Assembly (NCBI GenBank): GCA_023015935.1
Contig: JALKAY010000004.1
Location: forward strand, 248,001 to 312,000
Direction: 5' to 3'
Length of the DNA: 64,000 nt
Source of the DNA: Flavobacteriaceae bacterium F08102
GTDB taxonomy: Bacteria; Bacteroidota; Bacteroidia; Flavobacteriales; Flavobacteriaceae
In this document: piece by piece, positions 47,152 to 56,062 of the stretch
Layout of the letters: each line of letters starts with the position of its first letter
How positions within the stretch are numbered: the stretch's first letter is position 1
Position numbers and translations under genes: made by a program
Notes under the pieces: generated by a model
What the model saw: the letters and a program-made list of their open reading frames with translations, nothing else
Database searches by the model: none
Told to the model about the DNA's origin: nothing

Positions 47152-49449
47152 TTAATCGATAGCCAAGCCTCTATTTATCCTAGCGAGACATAGATTTACA
47201 TGTGCTTCAACGAGGACATTTTTTATCATACTCTTCTTTTTCTCGAGCTTTTTTTTCAGTGACTTCAAACTTGCCAAGAACACCACTTTAGCATAGTCAC
47301 TGTACAGATAAAGCTCCGAAATAGCAACTTTTCCATTACTATGCTGTTGATGTATCGCCTTTACTAAAAGGTGAATATAATATTTTTGAAGTTCCATTCT
47401 ACGACTATTTATATTTTCATTTTTAGTATCAAGTTCTAGAAACAATGCGTCTTGAAGCTTTGAGAAAAAGCGAGTCATAAAGTTACTGGTGCTATCCAAT
47501 GTATTCTGAAAAGCAATTCTTTTCATTCTCGTTGGTCTCAATAAAAGTAAAAGCAACCTTTTCTGGTTTTCCAATAGCCTATCATTATAGGTTGAATATT
47601 GAATTCGATTAATGAAGGAAGGGTTTGATAGCCATTCGGGGACCTGAAAAGCATTATCGATTAAAAACTCCAACCCTTTATCTTGCAATGATTTAGAAAT
47701 AGGGATATAGTCAACCGTCATGTGATTTTCTGTAACCACGGAAGTATCATACCCTCCGATTAAACTTACGGGTTGCTTCATTTGATAAAGCCAAAGATCA
47801 ATGATGCCCTGATACAATCTCTTTAACATCTCATTATCTTGTTCCTCCTTTGTTATTTCAGGTAATAACGACAAGGTTCTTTTCATGTTTTTCAATCCTA
47901 AACGAATACTCTCGATGGGGTTATTATTGTCCATAACTTCATCGGTAGCTCCGGGTCCTTTCACCTCATACTCCCCAATTTGATAACGAAACCAAGGTAT
48001 AGAATCTTGCCATTGAATCCATTTTTCTAATTGTTTTTTTTCTTCTATAATGGATAAATCTCCTGTAAATTCTTGATAACCCCATTTAATTTGATAAAAA
48101 TCTGTTGGACCAACATGTTGAATGAGTAACTTGGGTGGAATACTATCTTCTGGTTGAACCACAAAATTATGTCTCGTATAGTTCATTACACTTGGCGTAT
48201 GACCCATGCGTTGCAACCAGTCTTTATCACGCACCTTTTCAAACGGATAAGTATATTCTCCGTAATTCGCATCCTTAATTCCGAAGGCATGTCCAGCTTC
48301 ATGTGCAATTATGGTTTGAATTAAGAGCCCCATTAATTCATCAGGTAAAGGAAGATGCTGTACACGTTTATCCAAGGGAGCACATCGAATAATGTACTCA
48401 TCCGTTAACTTTTGGTAGGACTCCTTAAAAATAATATCCGCTTTTAATATTTCTCCACTTCTAAAGTCCACAATACTCTTTACCGTTGAACCATACCCTC
48501 CTTCATACCCTCGGACACCTTCTTTTGTATCCCATACTATCATGGATGTATTAACATTGCTTTGACTCCCACCTAGTGCTTCGGATCCATCTTTAACTAC
48601 AATGGCATTCATAAATCCCGCAGCCTCAAAGGCAGGAAGCCATTCCATAATTCCAGCCTTGATATAAGGTTTCCATTTCTCGGGTGTTTTTGGGTCCAAA
48701 AAAAAGGTTATAGGTTCTAACGGTTCACTCAACAAAGCTCGTTTATCCTTTTTTTCTAATCGCCATCTTCGGATAGCCGCTTTTTCATTTTTCAAGGAAT
48801 AATTAAGACTACTCACCTGATCTTCTGTGTTAAAGCCCATTCGATAATCAAACAGCCTTGGTTTCATGGGAGGAGGAAGCACATAAAAGCTATAAAATAT
48901 TTCGGTTTTCATCCTCCCTGAAATCTTTGGTGATACTCTTTTAACAGATACAACCACCTCATTTTTTAGCATTTGAACTTCTTCAACCAACACCTTGGAT
49001 ATTTCATCTACATTTTTATATCCAGTATACCAATTTATCTCATCATAAATAAATAAACTTGTAATATCAATGAAATGGATATTTTCATCTCCTTTTCCTT
49101 CTAAAATTGGGAAATCAGCAATAATATGATTTTTCGTATACGGTCCAGCATCTTCCGTAATGATCACCCCTGTTTGCGATTTAATACTTGGCAGCTCTAA
49201 ACGCAAGAAGTTGTTCTGTTTGGTCCAAACAACCTGTTTATACCCAAGATCATGTCTCACAAATAACATTTCTTTATGTAATAATTGATTTGGAATACCC
49301 AAGATTACTTTCTTATTTTCTATATGTGCTTTAATGGTATAGTTAACCTGCCCATGGACTGGGCAGGCAACTAACAAAATAATCAAAGAAAACACAAGTT
49401 TACATTTGACCAACATAGGAAACTCCATTGTACGTTTATTCAGCTCCAT
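47152..49449 (-). CDS. Zinc-dependent metalloprotease, exported, with Asp as third ligand (locus 3)
   Basis: This protein has 765 residues from the preferred ATG at 49449, which is 10 bases after susD. An upstream ATG at 49485 overlaps susD. A signal peptide (LVFSLIILLVACPVHGQ) precedes a beta-rich N-terminal region and a metzincin-like catalytic domain. The zinc motif is HEAGHAFGIKD (383-393), with His, His and Asp ligands rather than the usual third His, and a Met-turn SVMNYTRHNF follows. Related DUF5117/DUF4953-type proteases have HEVGHTLGLRHN. It may trim peptides or proteins for the adjacent SusCD, or act on the Cys-rich peptide encoded convergently. Confidence 0.82.
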   Translation of the reverse strand: MELNKRTMEFPMLVKCKLVFSLIILLVACPVHGQVNYTIKAHIENKKVILGIPNQLLHKEMLFVRHDLGYKQVVWTKQNNFLRLELPSIKSQTGVIITEDAGPYTKNHIIADFPILEGKGDENIHFIDITSLFIYDEINWYTGYKNVDEISKVLVEEVQMLKNEVVVSVKRVSPKISGRMKTEIFYSFYVLPPPMKPRLFDYRMGFNTEDQVSSLNYSLKNEKAAIRRWRLEKKDKRALLSEPLEPITFFLDPKTPEKWKPYIKAGIMEWLPAFEAAGFMNAIVVKDGSEALGGSQSNVNTSMIVWDTKEGVRGYEGGYGSTVKSIVDFRSGEILKADIIFKESYQKLTDEYIIRCAPLDKRVQHLPLPDELMGLLIQTIIAHEAGHAFGIKDANYGEYTYPFEKVRDKDWLQRMGHTPSVMNYTRHNFVVQPEDSIPPKLLIQHVGPTDFYQIKWGYQEFTGDLSIIEEKKQLEKWIQWQDSIPWFRYQIGEYEVKGPGATDEVMDNNNPIESIRLGLKNMKRTLSLLPEITKEEQDNEMLKRLYQGIIDLWLYQMKQPVSLIGGYDTSVVTENHMTVDYIPISKSLQDKGLEFLIDNAFQVPEWLSNPSFINRIQYSTYNDRLLENQKRLLLLLLRPTRMKRIAFQNTLDSTSNFMTRFFSKLQDALFLELDTKNENINSRRMELQKYYIHLLVKAIHQQHSNGKVAISELYLYSDYAKVVFLASLKSLKKKLEKKKSMIKNVLVEAHVNLCLARINRGLAID

Positions 49450-49459
49450 CAGATTAAAA

Positions 49460-50878
49460 TTAATAGCCTTCATTTTGAGGCTCAAGATTAGGGTTTAAGA
49501 TAATTTCACTCTGGGGAATAGGCATGTAAAGATCGGAATGATTCCAATTTGGTTTTACCAAGGATAGTTCTTCATCTGCCTTCCCCATACGTTTTAGATC
49601 AAAAAAGCGATTGCCATGTTCACTAAACAATTCAATTCTTCGTTCGTGAAGCAACACATTTAAGAAATCCGTATCATCTGTTATTGAAGGTAAATTTGCC
49701 CTTGTTCTAATCAAATTTAATTGCACTAGTGCTAAGTCCTTATTTCCTAAGCGATAATTAGCTTCACAAGCGATTAAATACATTTCCGCCAACCGCAATA
49801 CAATAGAATATTCTTGTGATGTAGGCGTGAGATAATTTAATTTATATTTATACGGATGGTACCATGTGTTTTGTCCGTCAGAGACCGCACCCACCCAATT
49901 TGAAAAACGCGCATCATTGGCCTCAAAACTGTTGATCAGTGATTGGGACATAGCAATAGTGGGGGGTGGACCATCTTTAAAAATATAATCCATTGCTTCA
50001 ATCGTATTCCCTCCTTCAAAGCTAGGTGAGAATTGCCATAGAGTCTCAGGACTATCTTTAAGAAACACCTTTTTAATATCAGGATTCAAACTATAGAATC
50101 CTGAATTAATAACTGCAGAGACTTCATTTAAGGCCATTTCCCAGTCCGCTCTATACAAATACACCTTTGCCAAAACGGCCTTAACCACCCATTTATTTGG
50201 TCTAACCTTTGCCTGAGTCAGATATTCCGTTGATAAAAGAGATTCTGCCTTTCTTAAGTCCGCAATAATCTTATCGTACACAGTGGGTTCATTTAACTTT
50301 GAAACCTTCATATTAACCACATAATCTGTTTTATCAACATAGGGTATTTCACCAAAAAGATTGGTCAAATGAAAGTGGATAAATGCCCTTAAAAAATAGG
50401 CCTCTCCTAAATATTGATTTTTATCATCATCCGTTAAAAATGAAGTATTTTGTACACCTTCAATGATGTTATTGGTAGCATAAATAAGATTATATGCCCG
50501 GTTCCAGATTATCGAAATTGTATTATCGTTCGCTACCAAATTATTTTCATAGAAAGGTTTCACAGATTCTAAATTATTACCATATTTGGTTAATTCATCC
50601 GCATATAAGCCAAAAAGATAGGACAATCCTTGTGTACCCCCTGCGGTTAAACTAACATCACGAAGTCTACTGTAAACATGAAGGATTGTTGCTTTCACAG
50701 AGGTAACGTCTGTAAAAATTACTTCACTAGTAAGTTGATCTATAGGTGGGTCTATATTTACAAAATCTTCACAGGATGAAAATGCGATTACTATCATCAT
50801 GTACAAACCAAGAAAAATTGGTTTTCTCCTATCAACTTTATTGAATAAAAGCTGTTTTTTATTAATTATGTTTTTCAT
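49460..50878 (-). CDS. RagB/SusD family lipoprotein (locus 3)
   Basis: The 472-residue protein starts at the ATG at 50878, 10 bases after the susC stop. An ATG at 50902 would overlap susC. A lipoprotein signal (FLGLYMMIVIAFSSC) puts the Cys near residue 36 and is followed by EDFVNIDPP. The SusD landmarks are YLGEAYFLRAFIHFHLTNLFGEIPY, VLRLAEMYLIACEANYRLG and LHERRIELFSEHGNRFFDLKRMG. It pairs with the SusC encoded upstream. Start motif and layout resemble the locus-2 protein. Confidence 0.92.
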   Translation of the reverse strand: MKNIINKKQLLFNKVDRRKPIFLGLYMMIVIAFSSCEDFVNIDPPIDQLTSEVIFTDVTSVKATILHVYSRLRDVSLTAGGTQGLSYLFGLYADELTKYGNNLESVKPFYENNLVANDNTISIIWNRAYNLIYATNNIIEGVQNTSFLTDDDKNQYLGEAYFLRAFIHFHLTNLFGEIPYVDKTDYVVNMKVSKLNEPTVYDKIIADLRKAESLLSTEYLTQAKVRPNKWVVKAVLAKVYLYRADWEMALNEVSAVINSGFYSLNPDIKKVFLKDSPETLWQFSPSFEGGNTIEAMDYIFKDGPPPTIAMSQSLINSFEANDARFSNWVGAVSDGQNTWYHPYKYKLNYLTPTSQEYSIVLRLAEMYLIACEANYRLGNKDLALVQLNLIRTRANLPSITDDTDFLNVLLHERRIELFSEHGNRFFDLKRMGKADEELSLVKPNWNHSDLYMPIPQSEIILNPNLEPQNEGY

Positions 50879-50888
50879 ACGAGTGGTT

Positions 50889-53800
50889 TTAAAATGAAAC
50901 ATTGGTTCCTAACGTGAAGAATTGCAGTGGCGGTAATGAGGAATTTGACCTTGTTTCAGGATCCGGTCCATCAAACTTTGTAAAGGTGAGTAAATTTTGA
51001 CCTCTTAGGAATAATTGACAATTAAAGCCTGAACTCTTTGGTAATGGAAGTTGATAAGAAAGTGAAAGTGTTTTAAGCCGAATAAAGGATGCGTCAGAAA
51101 TAATACCTGTACTTTGTCTATGTAAGCTCTCTCTGTAATAAACTTCATTTGAGGCACCACTAGTTAAACGTTGTAATGAAGCAACGTCACCAGGTTTTTG
51201 CCATCGATCAAGTATTCCCTTAGGTTGATTATTTAAACTTCCAATAGAAGCAGCACTTGCTAAGTATTTTTTACCCAACTGTTTAGTAAACTGAAAGAGA
51301 ATATCGAGTTTAACATTTTTATATGAAAGTTGGTTTGAAAGCCCCCCATAATAGGTTGGATTTAAATTCATAAACTTATTAGCGTCATTCAGGTAAGAGA
51401 TTGTTCCGTCTTGGTCTACATCGGTAAATTCATATAATCCCGATTGTGGATTTACTCCTTTGGACTCATATAATTTCAAAATATTAATGGACTCCCCTAT
51501 CTTCAAGGTATTTTTATAGGAAGATCCTTCTAAATCAGGAAATGCCAAGAGTCTATTTTTGGGGAAGGTAAGGTTAAATGAAGTTGCCCATTTAAATTTT
51601 TCGTTGTCTATATTGACCGAATTTACTTCGAATTCCCATCCTGTATTTTCAACAGTGGCATTTAAATTTCCATTGAGCGCACTAAATCCAGTCGTACCTG
51701 GTAATGGGATACCTACGAGTTGATTCGAGGATCTATTCCGGTAAAAGCTACCACTTAATAAAATTCGATCATTAAGTAGGCCTAATTCTAAGGCTAATTC
51801 CAGCTTTTCATTCTTTTCCCAACTAAAATCAGGATTAAATAGTCGTGTAGGATATAAACCAATATCCCCTTGATAAGGACTGGAATCAAAAGAATACGTA
51901 TCTAAATACTGATAATCCCCAATTTGATCACTTCCAGAGGTTCCAAAACTCCCTCTAATTTTCCCAAAACTTAGCATAGGAAAAGCCCCTAGAAGGAAAG
52001 ATTCTTTTGAAAAAATCCATGCGGCTCCAACCCCTCCAAAGTTTGAGAATTTTTTTCGTGAACCAAATCGACTGGATCCATCTCTACGCGCAGTGAGGTT
52101 CAATAAATATTTACCTTGATGATTTATGTTGACTCGTCCGTAAAAAGCATGATACCGATATTGCAAATCAGTTTCATTAACTCCGATCAAATTTTTAGCA
52201 GCAGTGATACTCTCTATTAAACTATTATTGGTAAACCCATACGCGTACATGAATAAATTACTGCTTTTTTGCTCTTGGAACGTAAGTCCAACAAGCGATT
52301 GAAATTCTGTATTTCCTATGGTAAAGTTCCCGTGCAATTGCGGTTCTACAATCCACGACTTCCGTTCGCTTCTATTATGCACCGCTAATGATGTAGCACT
52401 TGTACGTCCGTACGCAGGATTATATTTGGATGAGGGTGTGGTTTGAATTTCTTTAAGATGACTTTGGGTATACCCAATATTACTAAGGAGTTTAATACGG
52501 TCTGTAATTTTATAATCGACCGTGGTATTTGCGATTAGGTTCATTCCGTCACCCGTATAAAGCGCTAAAAGATCACTTAAAGGATTGGTCCAAGTTGAAT
52601 TCTCCCAATTAAGAGACCCATCTTCATTATATAATTTAGGGGCATTTGGTGCCAATGCTAATGCGTATCGAATCATATTAGCCGATGGTAAATAATTTTC
52701 ATCCGTGGTGAAGTTTGCTGAAAATTGTAACTTAAGTTTATCGTTAGCTGTATGATGTTGAAAGCTCGTTAATATTGAAATTTTATCATTCTTATAATCT
52801 CCAGGAAAGACGGTGGTTTGTCTATTAAAATTTCCACTAATTAAGAAATTCGTTTGTTCGTTACCTCCAGACAACGAACCTTGTAAGGAGGTTAAATTTG
52901 CGGTCTTTCCGATCAATACATCTTGCCAATCTGTAAAACGCTCTTGATCCCAAGTCCCATTAATGTCATAAGCATCACTTGGAAGGTCAACTATACCGTC
53001 ATTGGCATAGGCTTCCTTTCTCATCGCGTAATAATCAACTGGATCTAAAAAATCTATTTTGTTAGCCACAGACCCAATACCTGACGACATATTTAGCTGA
53101 AAGGAGGTACGTCCCTGTGTTCCCTTTTTTGTCGTAATCAATACCACCCCATTTGCTCCTCTTGATCCATAAATGGATGTCGCATCAGCATCCTTTAAAA
53201 TCTCTATATGATCAATATCTGCTGCGTTTAAATTATTTAAAGGACTAATACCTTCATCAGGTATGACTGATCCTGAGGTTTGAAAAGATCCCATACTCAC
53301 CGTTGAAAAGGGAACCCCATCTATGATATACAAAGGCTCATTGGCAGTATAACGAATATTATTATTTCCACGAATGCGCAATACAAATCCCGCTCCCGGT
53401 ACGCCTGCTGTTTGTACAATATCAACACCCGCTACCCTTCCTTGAAGGGAGGAAATAGGATTAGTTAAAGGGTCCTTTTCAATCACCTCTCGCGAAACTT
53501 TCGAAATGCTCCCCGTCCGCTCTCTATCTTTTACCTTATAATATCCCGCATTCAAGGTCACTTCGGCTAATTCGGTCGTGGCTTCTTCAAGTGTTATATT
53601 CAAAGTGGTTTGATTGGCTAGAACAACTTCCTTCGTGTTGAATCCAATACTGGTAAACTGTAAGATAGACTCGGGACCTGCTACATAAATGGTATAGTTT
53701 CCCTCTAAATCAGTAGAAACACCGTTTTGTGTGTTTAATTCACGAACCGTAACACCTAATAACGGTTGTCCGTCAACATCTTTAACCACTCCATGTACTT

Positions 53801-54206
53801 TTATAGAATCTCGTTGTACGTGCTGTACTTGTTGCGGAAGGATTCGCGTGATCACGACATAATTATTATCAGTTTTAATAATCTTATACTCCTTATTGGG
53901 TAGGCTTTTCCGCAGGAGTTTATCCGCTTTGATCGTCCCTTTTTTGAGCTGTACTTTGGGACTGTCCTTAAAAATATCTGCTTGATAAATAAAATTGTAC
54001 TTCGTCTGTTTCTGAATGAGATCAAAGACTTCATACACCGTAATCTCTTGGTCTTTTTCAATCCGAAGATCAACGTTCTGCGAAAAAATATGATCCGATG
54101 GAAATCCGAAAATGGTCGAACAACACAAGAGTAGAAACGCTCTCATCACACAAGGCACGACCCCTTTTCTTTGCTTGAAAAGCGCATTAGTTAATTTAAT
54201 TTTCAT
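50889..54206 (-). CDS. SusC/RagA TonB-dependent transporter with STN domain, GYY type (locus 3)
   Basis: This 1105-residue protein has a signal segment (MRAFLLLCCSTIFGF), an STN domain (about 45-118) and a carboxypeptidase-regulatory-like domain (about 135-215, VDGQPLLGVTVRELNTQNG). The plug has LQGRVAGVDIVQTAGVPGAG and LKDADATSIYGSRGANGVV, and the barrel ends LGTNVSF. The plug leader is VTLNAGYYKVKDRERTGSIS, the GYY variant also seen at locus 2. TonB-dependent import and signal transfer to FecR are expected. It is followed by susD and a metalloprotease gene. Confidence 0.94.
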   Translation of the reverse strand: MKIKLTNALFKQRKGVVPCVMRAFLLLCCSTIFGFPSDHIFSQNVDLRIEKDQEITVYEVFDLIQKQTKYNFIYQADIFKDSPKVQLKKGTIKADKLLRKSLPNKEYKIIKTDNNYVVITRILPQQVQHVQRDSIKVHGVVKDVDGQPLLGVTVRELNTQNGVSTDLEGNYTIYVAGPESILQFTSIGFNTKEVVLANQTTLNITLEEATTELAEVTLNAGYYKVKDRERTGSISKVSREVIEKDPLTNPISSLQGRVAGVDIVQTAGVPGAGFVLRIRGNNNIRYTANEPLYIIDGVPFSTVSMGSFQTSGSVIPDEGISPLNNLNAADIDHIEILKDADATSIYGSRGANGVVLITTKKGTQGRTSFQLNMSSGIGSVANKIDFLDPVDYYAMRKEAYANDGIVDLPSDAYDINGTWDQERFTDWQDVLIGKTANLTSLQGSLSGGNEQTNFLISGNFNRQTTVFPGDYKNDKISILTSFQHHTANDKLKLQFSANFTTDENYLPSANMIRYALALAPNAPKLYNEDGSLNWENSTWTNPLSDLLALYTGDGMNLIANTTVDYKITDRIKLLSNIGYTQSHLKEIQTTPSSKYNPAYGRTSATSLAVHNRSERKSWIVEPQLHGNFTIGNTEFQSLVGLTFQEQKSSNLFMYAYGFTNNSLIESITAAKNLIGVNETDLQYRYHAFYGRVNINHQGKYLLNLTARRDGSSRFGSRKKFSNFGGVGAAWIFSKESFLLGAFPMLSFGKIRGSFGTSGSDQIGDYQYLDTYSFDSSPYQGDIGLYPTRLFNPDFSWEKNEKLELALELGLLNDRILLSGSFYRNRSSNQLVGIPLPGTTGFSALNGNLNATVENTGWEFEVNSVNIDNEKFKWATSFNLTFPKNRLLAFPDLEGSSYKNTLKIGESINILKLYESKGVNPQSGLYEFTDVDQDGTISYLNDANKFMNLNPTYYGGLSNQLSYKNVKLDILFQFTKQLGKKYLASAASIGSLNNQPKGILDRWQKPGDVASLQRLTSGASNEVYYRESLHRQSTGIISDASFIRLKTLSLSYQLPLPKSSGFNCQLFLRGQNLLTFTKFDGPDPETRSNSSLPPLQFFTLGTNVSF

Positions 54207-54249
54207 AAATTCGTGTATTAGTTGGTTTTTTAAACCGATTAGTGAATTA

Positions 54250-54290
54250 GGGGATTTAGCAAGGTACCTCCACGTAGCTGCTTTATTCCC
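54250..54290 (-). promoter_or_regulatory. Stem-loop between fecR and susC, locus 3
   Basis: GGGGATTTAGCA (54250-54261) and TGCTTTATTCCC (54279-54290) pair at 9 of 12 positions over a 17-base loop, between the fecR stop and the susC start. It is weaker than its counterparts at loci 1 and 2 but sits in the same place. Confidence 0.4.
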
Positions 54291-54299
54291 TTTCTTTTT

Positions 54300-55454
54300 T
54301 TAGTGGATAATTACTGTTTTTTGGTTTATTTCATAGGCATTGATAAAATTTGTATTTTTAATTCCGTTTAGTATAACTTCTAAGTTTTGCGTCTTGCTCA
54401 ATACACCGTTAAACTCCACTTCCGCTAAGGCAGCTGTTTTAAATTCTACCTCAACATCGTACCAACGAGCAAGAACCTTCATAATTTCGTTAAGCGATTT
54501 ATCTTTAAAGACAAAGATTCCACGAATCCATGAAGTTACTTCGTTCGTATGTATTGTTCCTAGGGCTAACTGTTTCGTATCACGGGTAAGGACGGACTGC
54601 TCTCCGGGATGCAAGGTAGTAACCTCACTCCCTACGGCTACGTTCACCTTACCTTCTACCAACGTGGTATAGGTATATTCCTCCTCTTGATAGGCTTTTA
54701 TATTAAAGGTGGTCCCCAATACTTCAATAACCTGCTCCTGACACTCCACCCTAAATTTTGATCCAGCGTGTTTTGTGCTCGGAGACACCTCAAAATAAGC
54801 TTCTCCATAAAGTAACGTCACCTTGCGATCTTCCCCTTTTCTAAAAGCAACGGGGTATTTTAACTTCGACTCAGAATTCAGTAGAATTACGGTTGAATCA
54901 GATAAAACCAATCGATACTCCCCTCCCCTTGGCACTGTAAGGACATTATACTCCATCGCCCTTGCCAAAGATTCCTCCGGATGATACACCAATTGAACCC
55001 CATTGCTTTGCATATTATCAGTTTGAAACTGAGTTCCCTTTTCCAATACAACCTCCTTGCCATTCATCAAGGTTAAGGTTGCTTTGGTTTTCCCTGCTTC
55101 AATATGTACTTGTGTGTTATGCATTCCTTTCGCATGATTTTTTTTCATAAACCACACATAACTCATAGAGACTACAAGGGCCAATGATGCCGCAATAGCA
55201 ATAACCAGAGGACGTACTTTATGACTACGCGGTTCTAAATATGGTACTAAGCGCTCCCATTCTTCAGAAGCATCAATTTCACGTAAGTAATGTAACTGCT
55301 CTTGAATATGATCTTCTGAAAGATTTTCATATACACGTTTCTTCGTTGCTGAATTAAACAAGGTAGACTCATCTAAGTCATCCAACGGTTTTCCTTTTAC
55401 GATCGCTTTCGCCAATTTTTCGGCTAAGGCATAAATTTTGTCAAAAATCGTCAT
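54300..55454 (-). CDS. FecR-type anti-sigma factor (locus 3)
   Basis: The 384-residue protein has an N-terminal helical region for sigma binding and a membrane helix (PLVIAIAASLALVVSMSYVW, about residues 81-100). The periplasmic FecR domain is at about 160-280 (LTVPRGGEYRLVLSDSTVILLNSESKLKYP in parts), followed by a DUF4974-like end (LARWYDVEVEFKTAALAEVEF). It closely resembles the locus-1 protein. Unlike loci 1 and 2 it is co-directional with its sigma gene, 80 bases downstream. Confidence 0.92.
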   Translation of the reverse strand: MTIFDKIYALAEKLAKAIVKGKPLDDLDESTLFNSATKKRVYENLSEDHIQEQLHYLREIDASEEWERLVPYLEPRSHKVRPLVIAIAASLALVVSMSYVWFMKKNHAKGMHNTQVHIEAGKTKATLTLMNGKEVVLEKGTQFQTDNMQSNGVQLVYHPEESLARAMEYNVLTVPRGGEYRLVLSDSTVILLNSESKLKYPVAFRKGEDRKVTLLYGEAYFEVSPSTKHAGSKFRVECQEQVIEVLGTTFNIKAYQEEEYTYTTLVEGKVNVAVGSEVTTLHPGEQSVLTRDTKQLALGTIHTNEVTSWIRGIFVFKDKSLNEIMKVLARWYDVEVEFKTAALAEVEFNGVLSKTQNLEVILNGIKNTNFINAYEINQKTVIIH

Positions 55455-55534
55455 AAGCTGTGTGTTTATATTCCTAATACGACACGTACGGAAAAGCGTC
55501 TAAGAATGTGGTAAAAAAAAAAGAATGCACTGGA

Positions 55535-56062
55535 TTAAAATTTAACATTGCCCAAGGTTTTCCGTAACTTCTCATAAGCAATTTGCCGCTGCGTACGCAC
55601 GGTACTTGGGGCAATACACAACTCCTCTGCAATATCCTTGGTACTGTATTCACATAAGCTCAAGCGAATAATCGCTTCGCATTTCGTTGGTAAACTTCGA
55701 ATGGCTTTGTCGAGCAGTGTATAGGTCTCAACCGTTACTATTTCTGCCAAAAAATAATCAGCATGATCTAACTGTTCTATTTTACGCGGGTCATATGAAA
55801 CGGTATTTTTTACACGCGCCGATTTGAGTTGATCTAAACATTTATTCTTTACCGCCGTATATAAATACCCCTTTAAAACCGCCGGAACTTGCACCTTCAC
55901 CTTTAAAGTCCAAAATCGAATAAACACCTCTTGAACAATATCCTTCGAGGCATCAAAATCTTTCAGATACCTATTTGCAAATAGGCATAAGGGGGGATAT
56001 AAGGTGTTGAATAACTCCTTATATAAGGCTAGACTGATATGTTGTGGTTTGTCTTGAATCAT
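55535..56062 (-). CDS. ECF sigma-70 factor (locus 3)
   Basis: This sigma factor has 175 residues from the ATG at 56062 (MIQDKPQHISLALYKELFNT). The longer frame from 56179 adds 39 residues with no family similarity. Region 2 has DASKDIVQEVFIRFWTLKVKV and region 4 has LPTKCEAIIRLSLCEYSTKD, ending with IAPSTVRTQRQIAYEKLRK. It is more divergent from the other two sigma factors than they are from each other. It is the first gene of a minus-strand operon with fecR, susC, susD and the metalloprotease gene. Confidence 0.9.
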   Translation of the reverse strand: MIQDKPQHISLALYKELFNTLYPPLCLFANRYLKDFDASKDIVQEVFIRFWTLKVKVQVPAVLKGYLYTAVKNKCLDQLKSARVKNTVSYDPRKIEQLDHADYFLAEIVTVETYTLLDKAIRSLPTKCEAIIRLSLCEYSTKDIAEELCIAPSTVRTQRQIAYEKLRKTLGNVKF

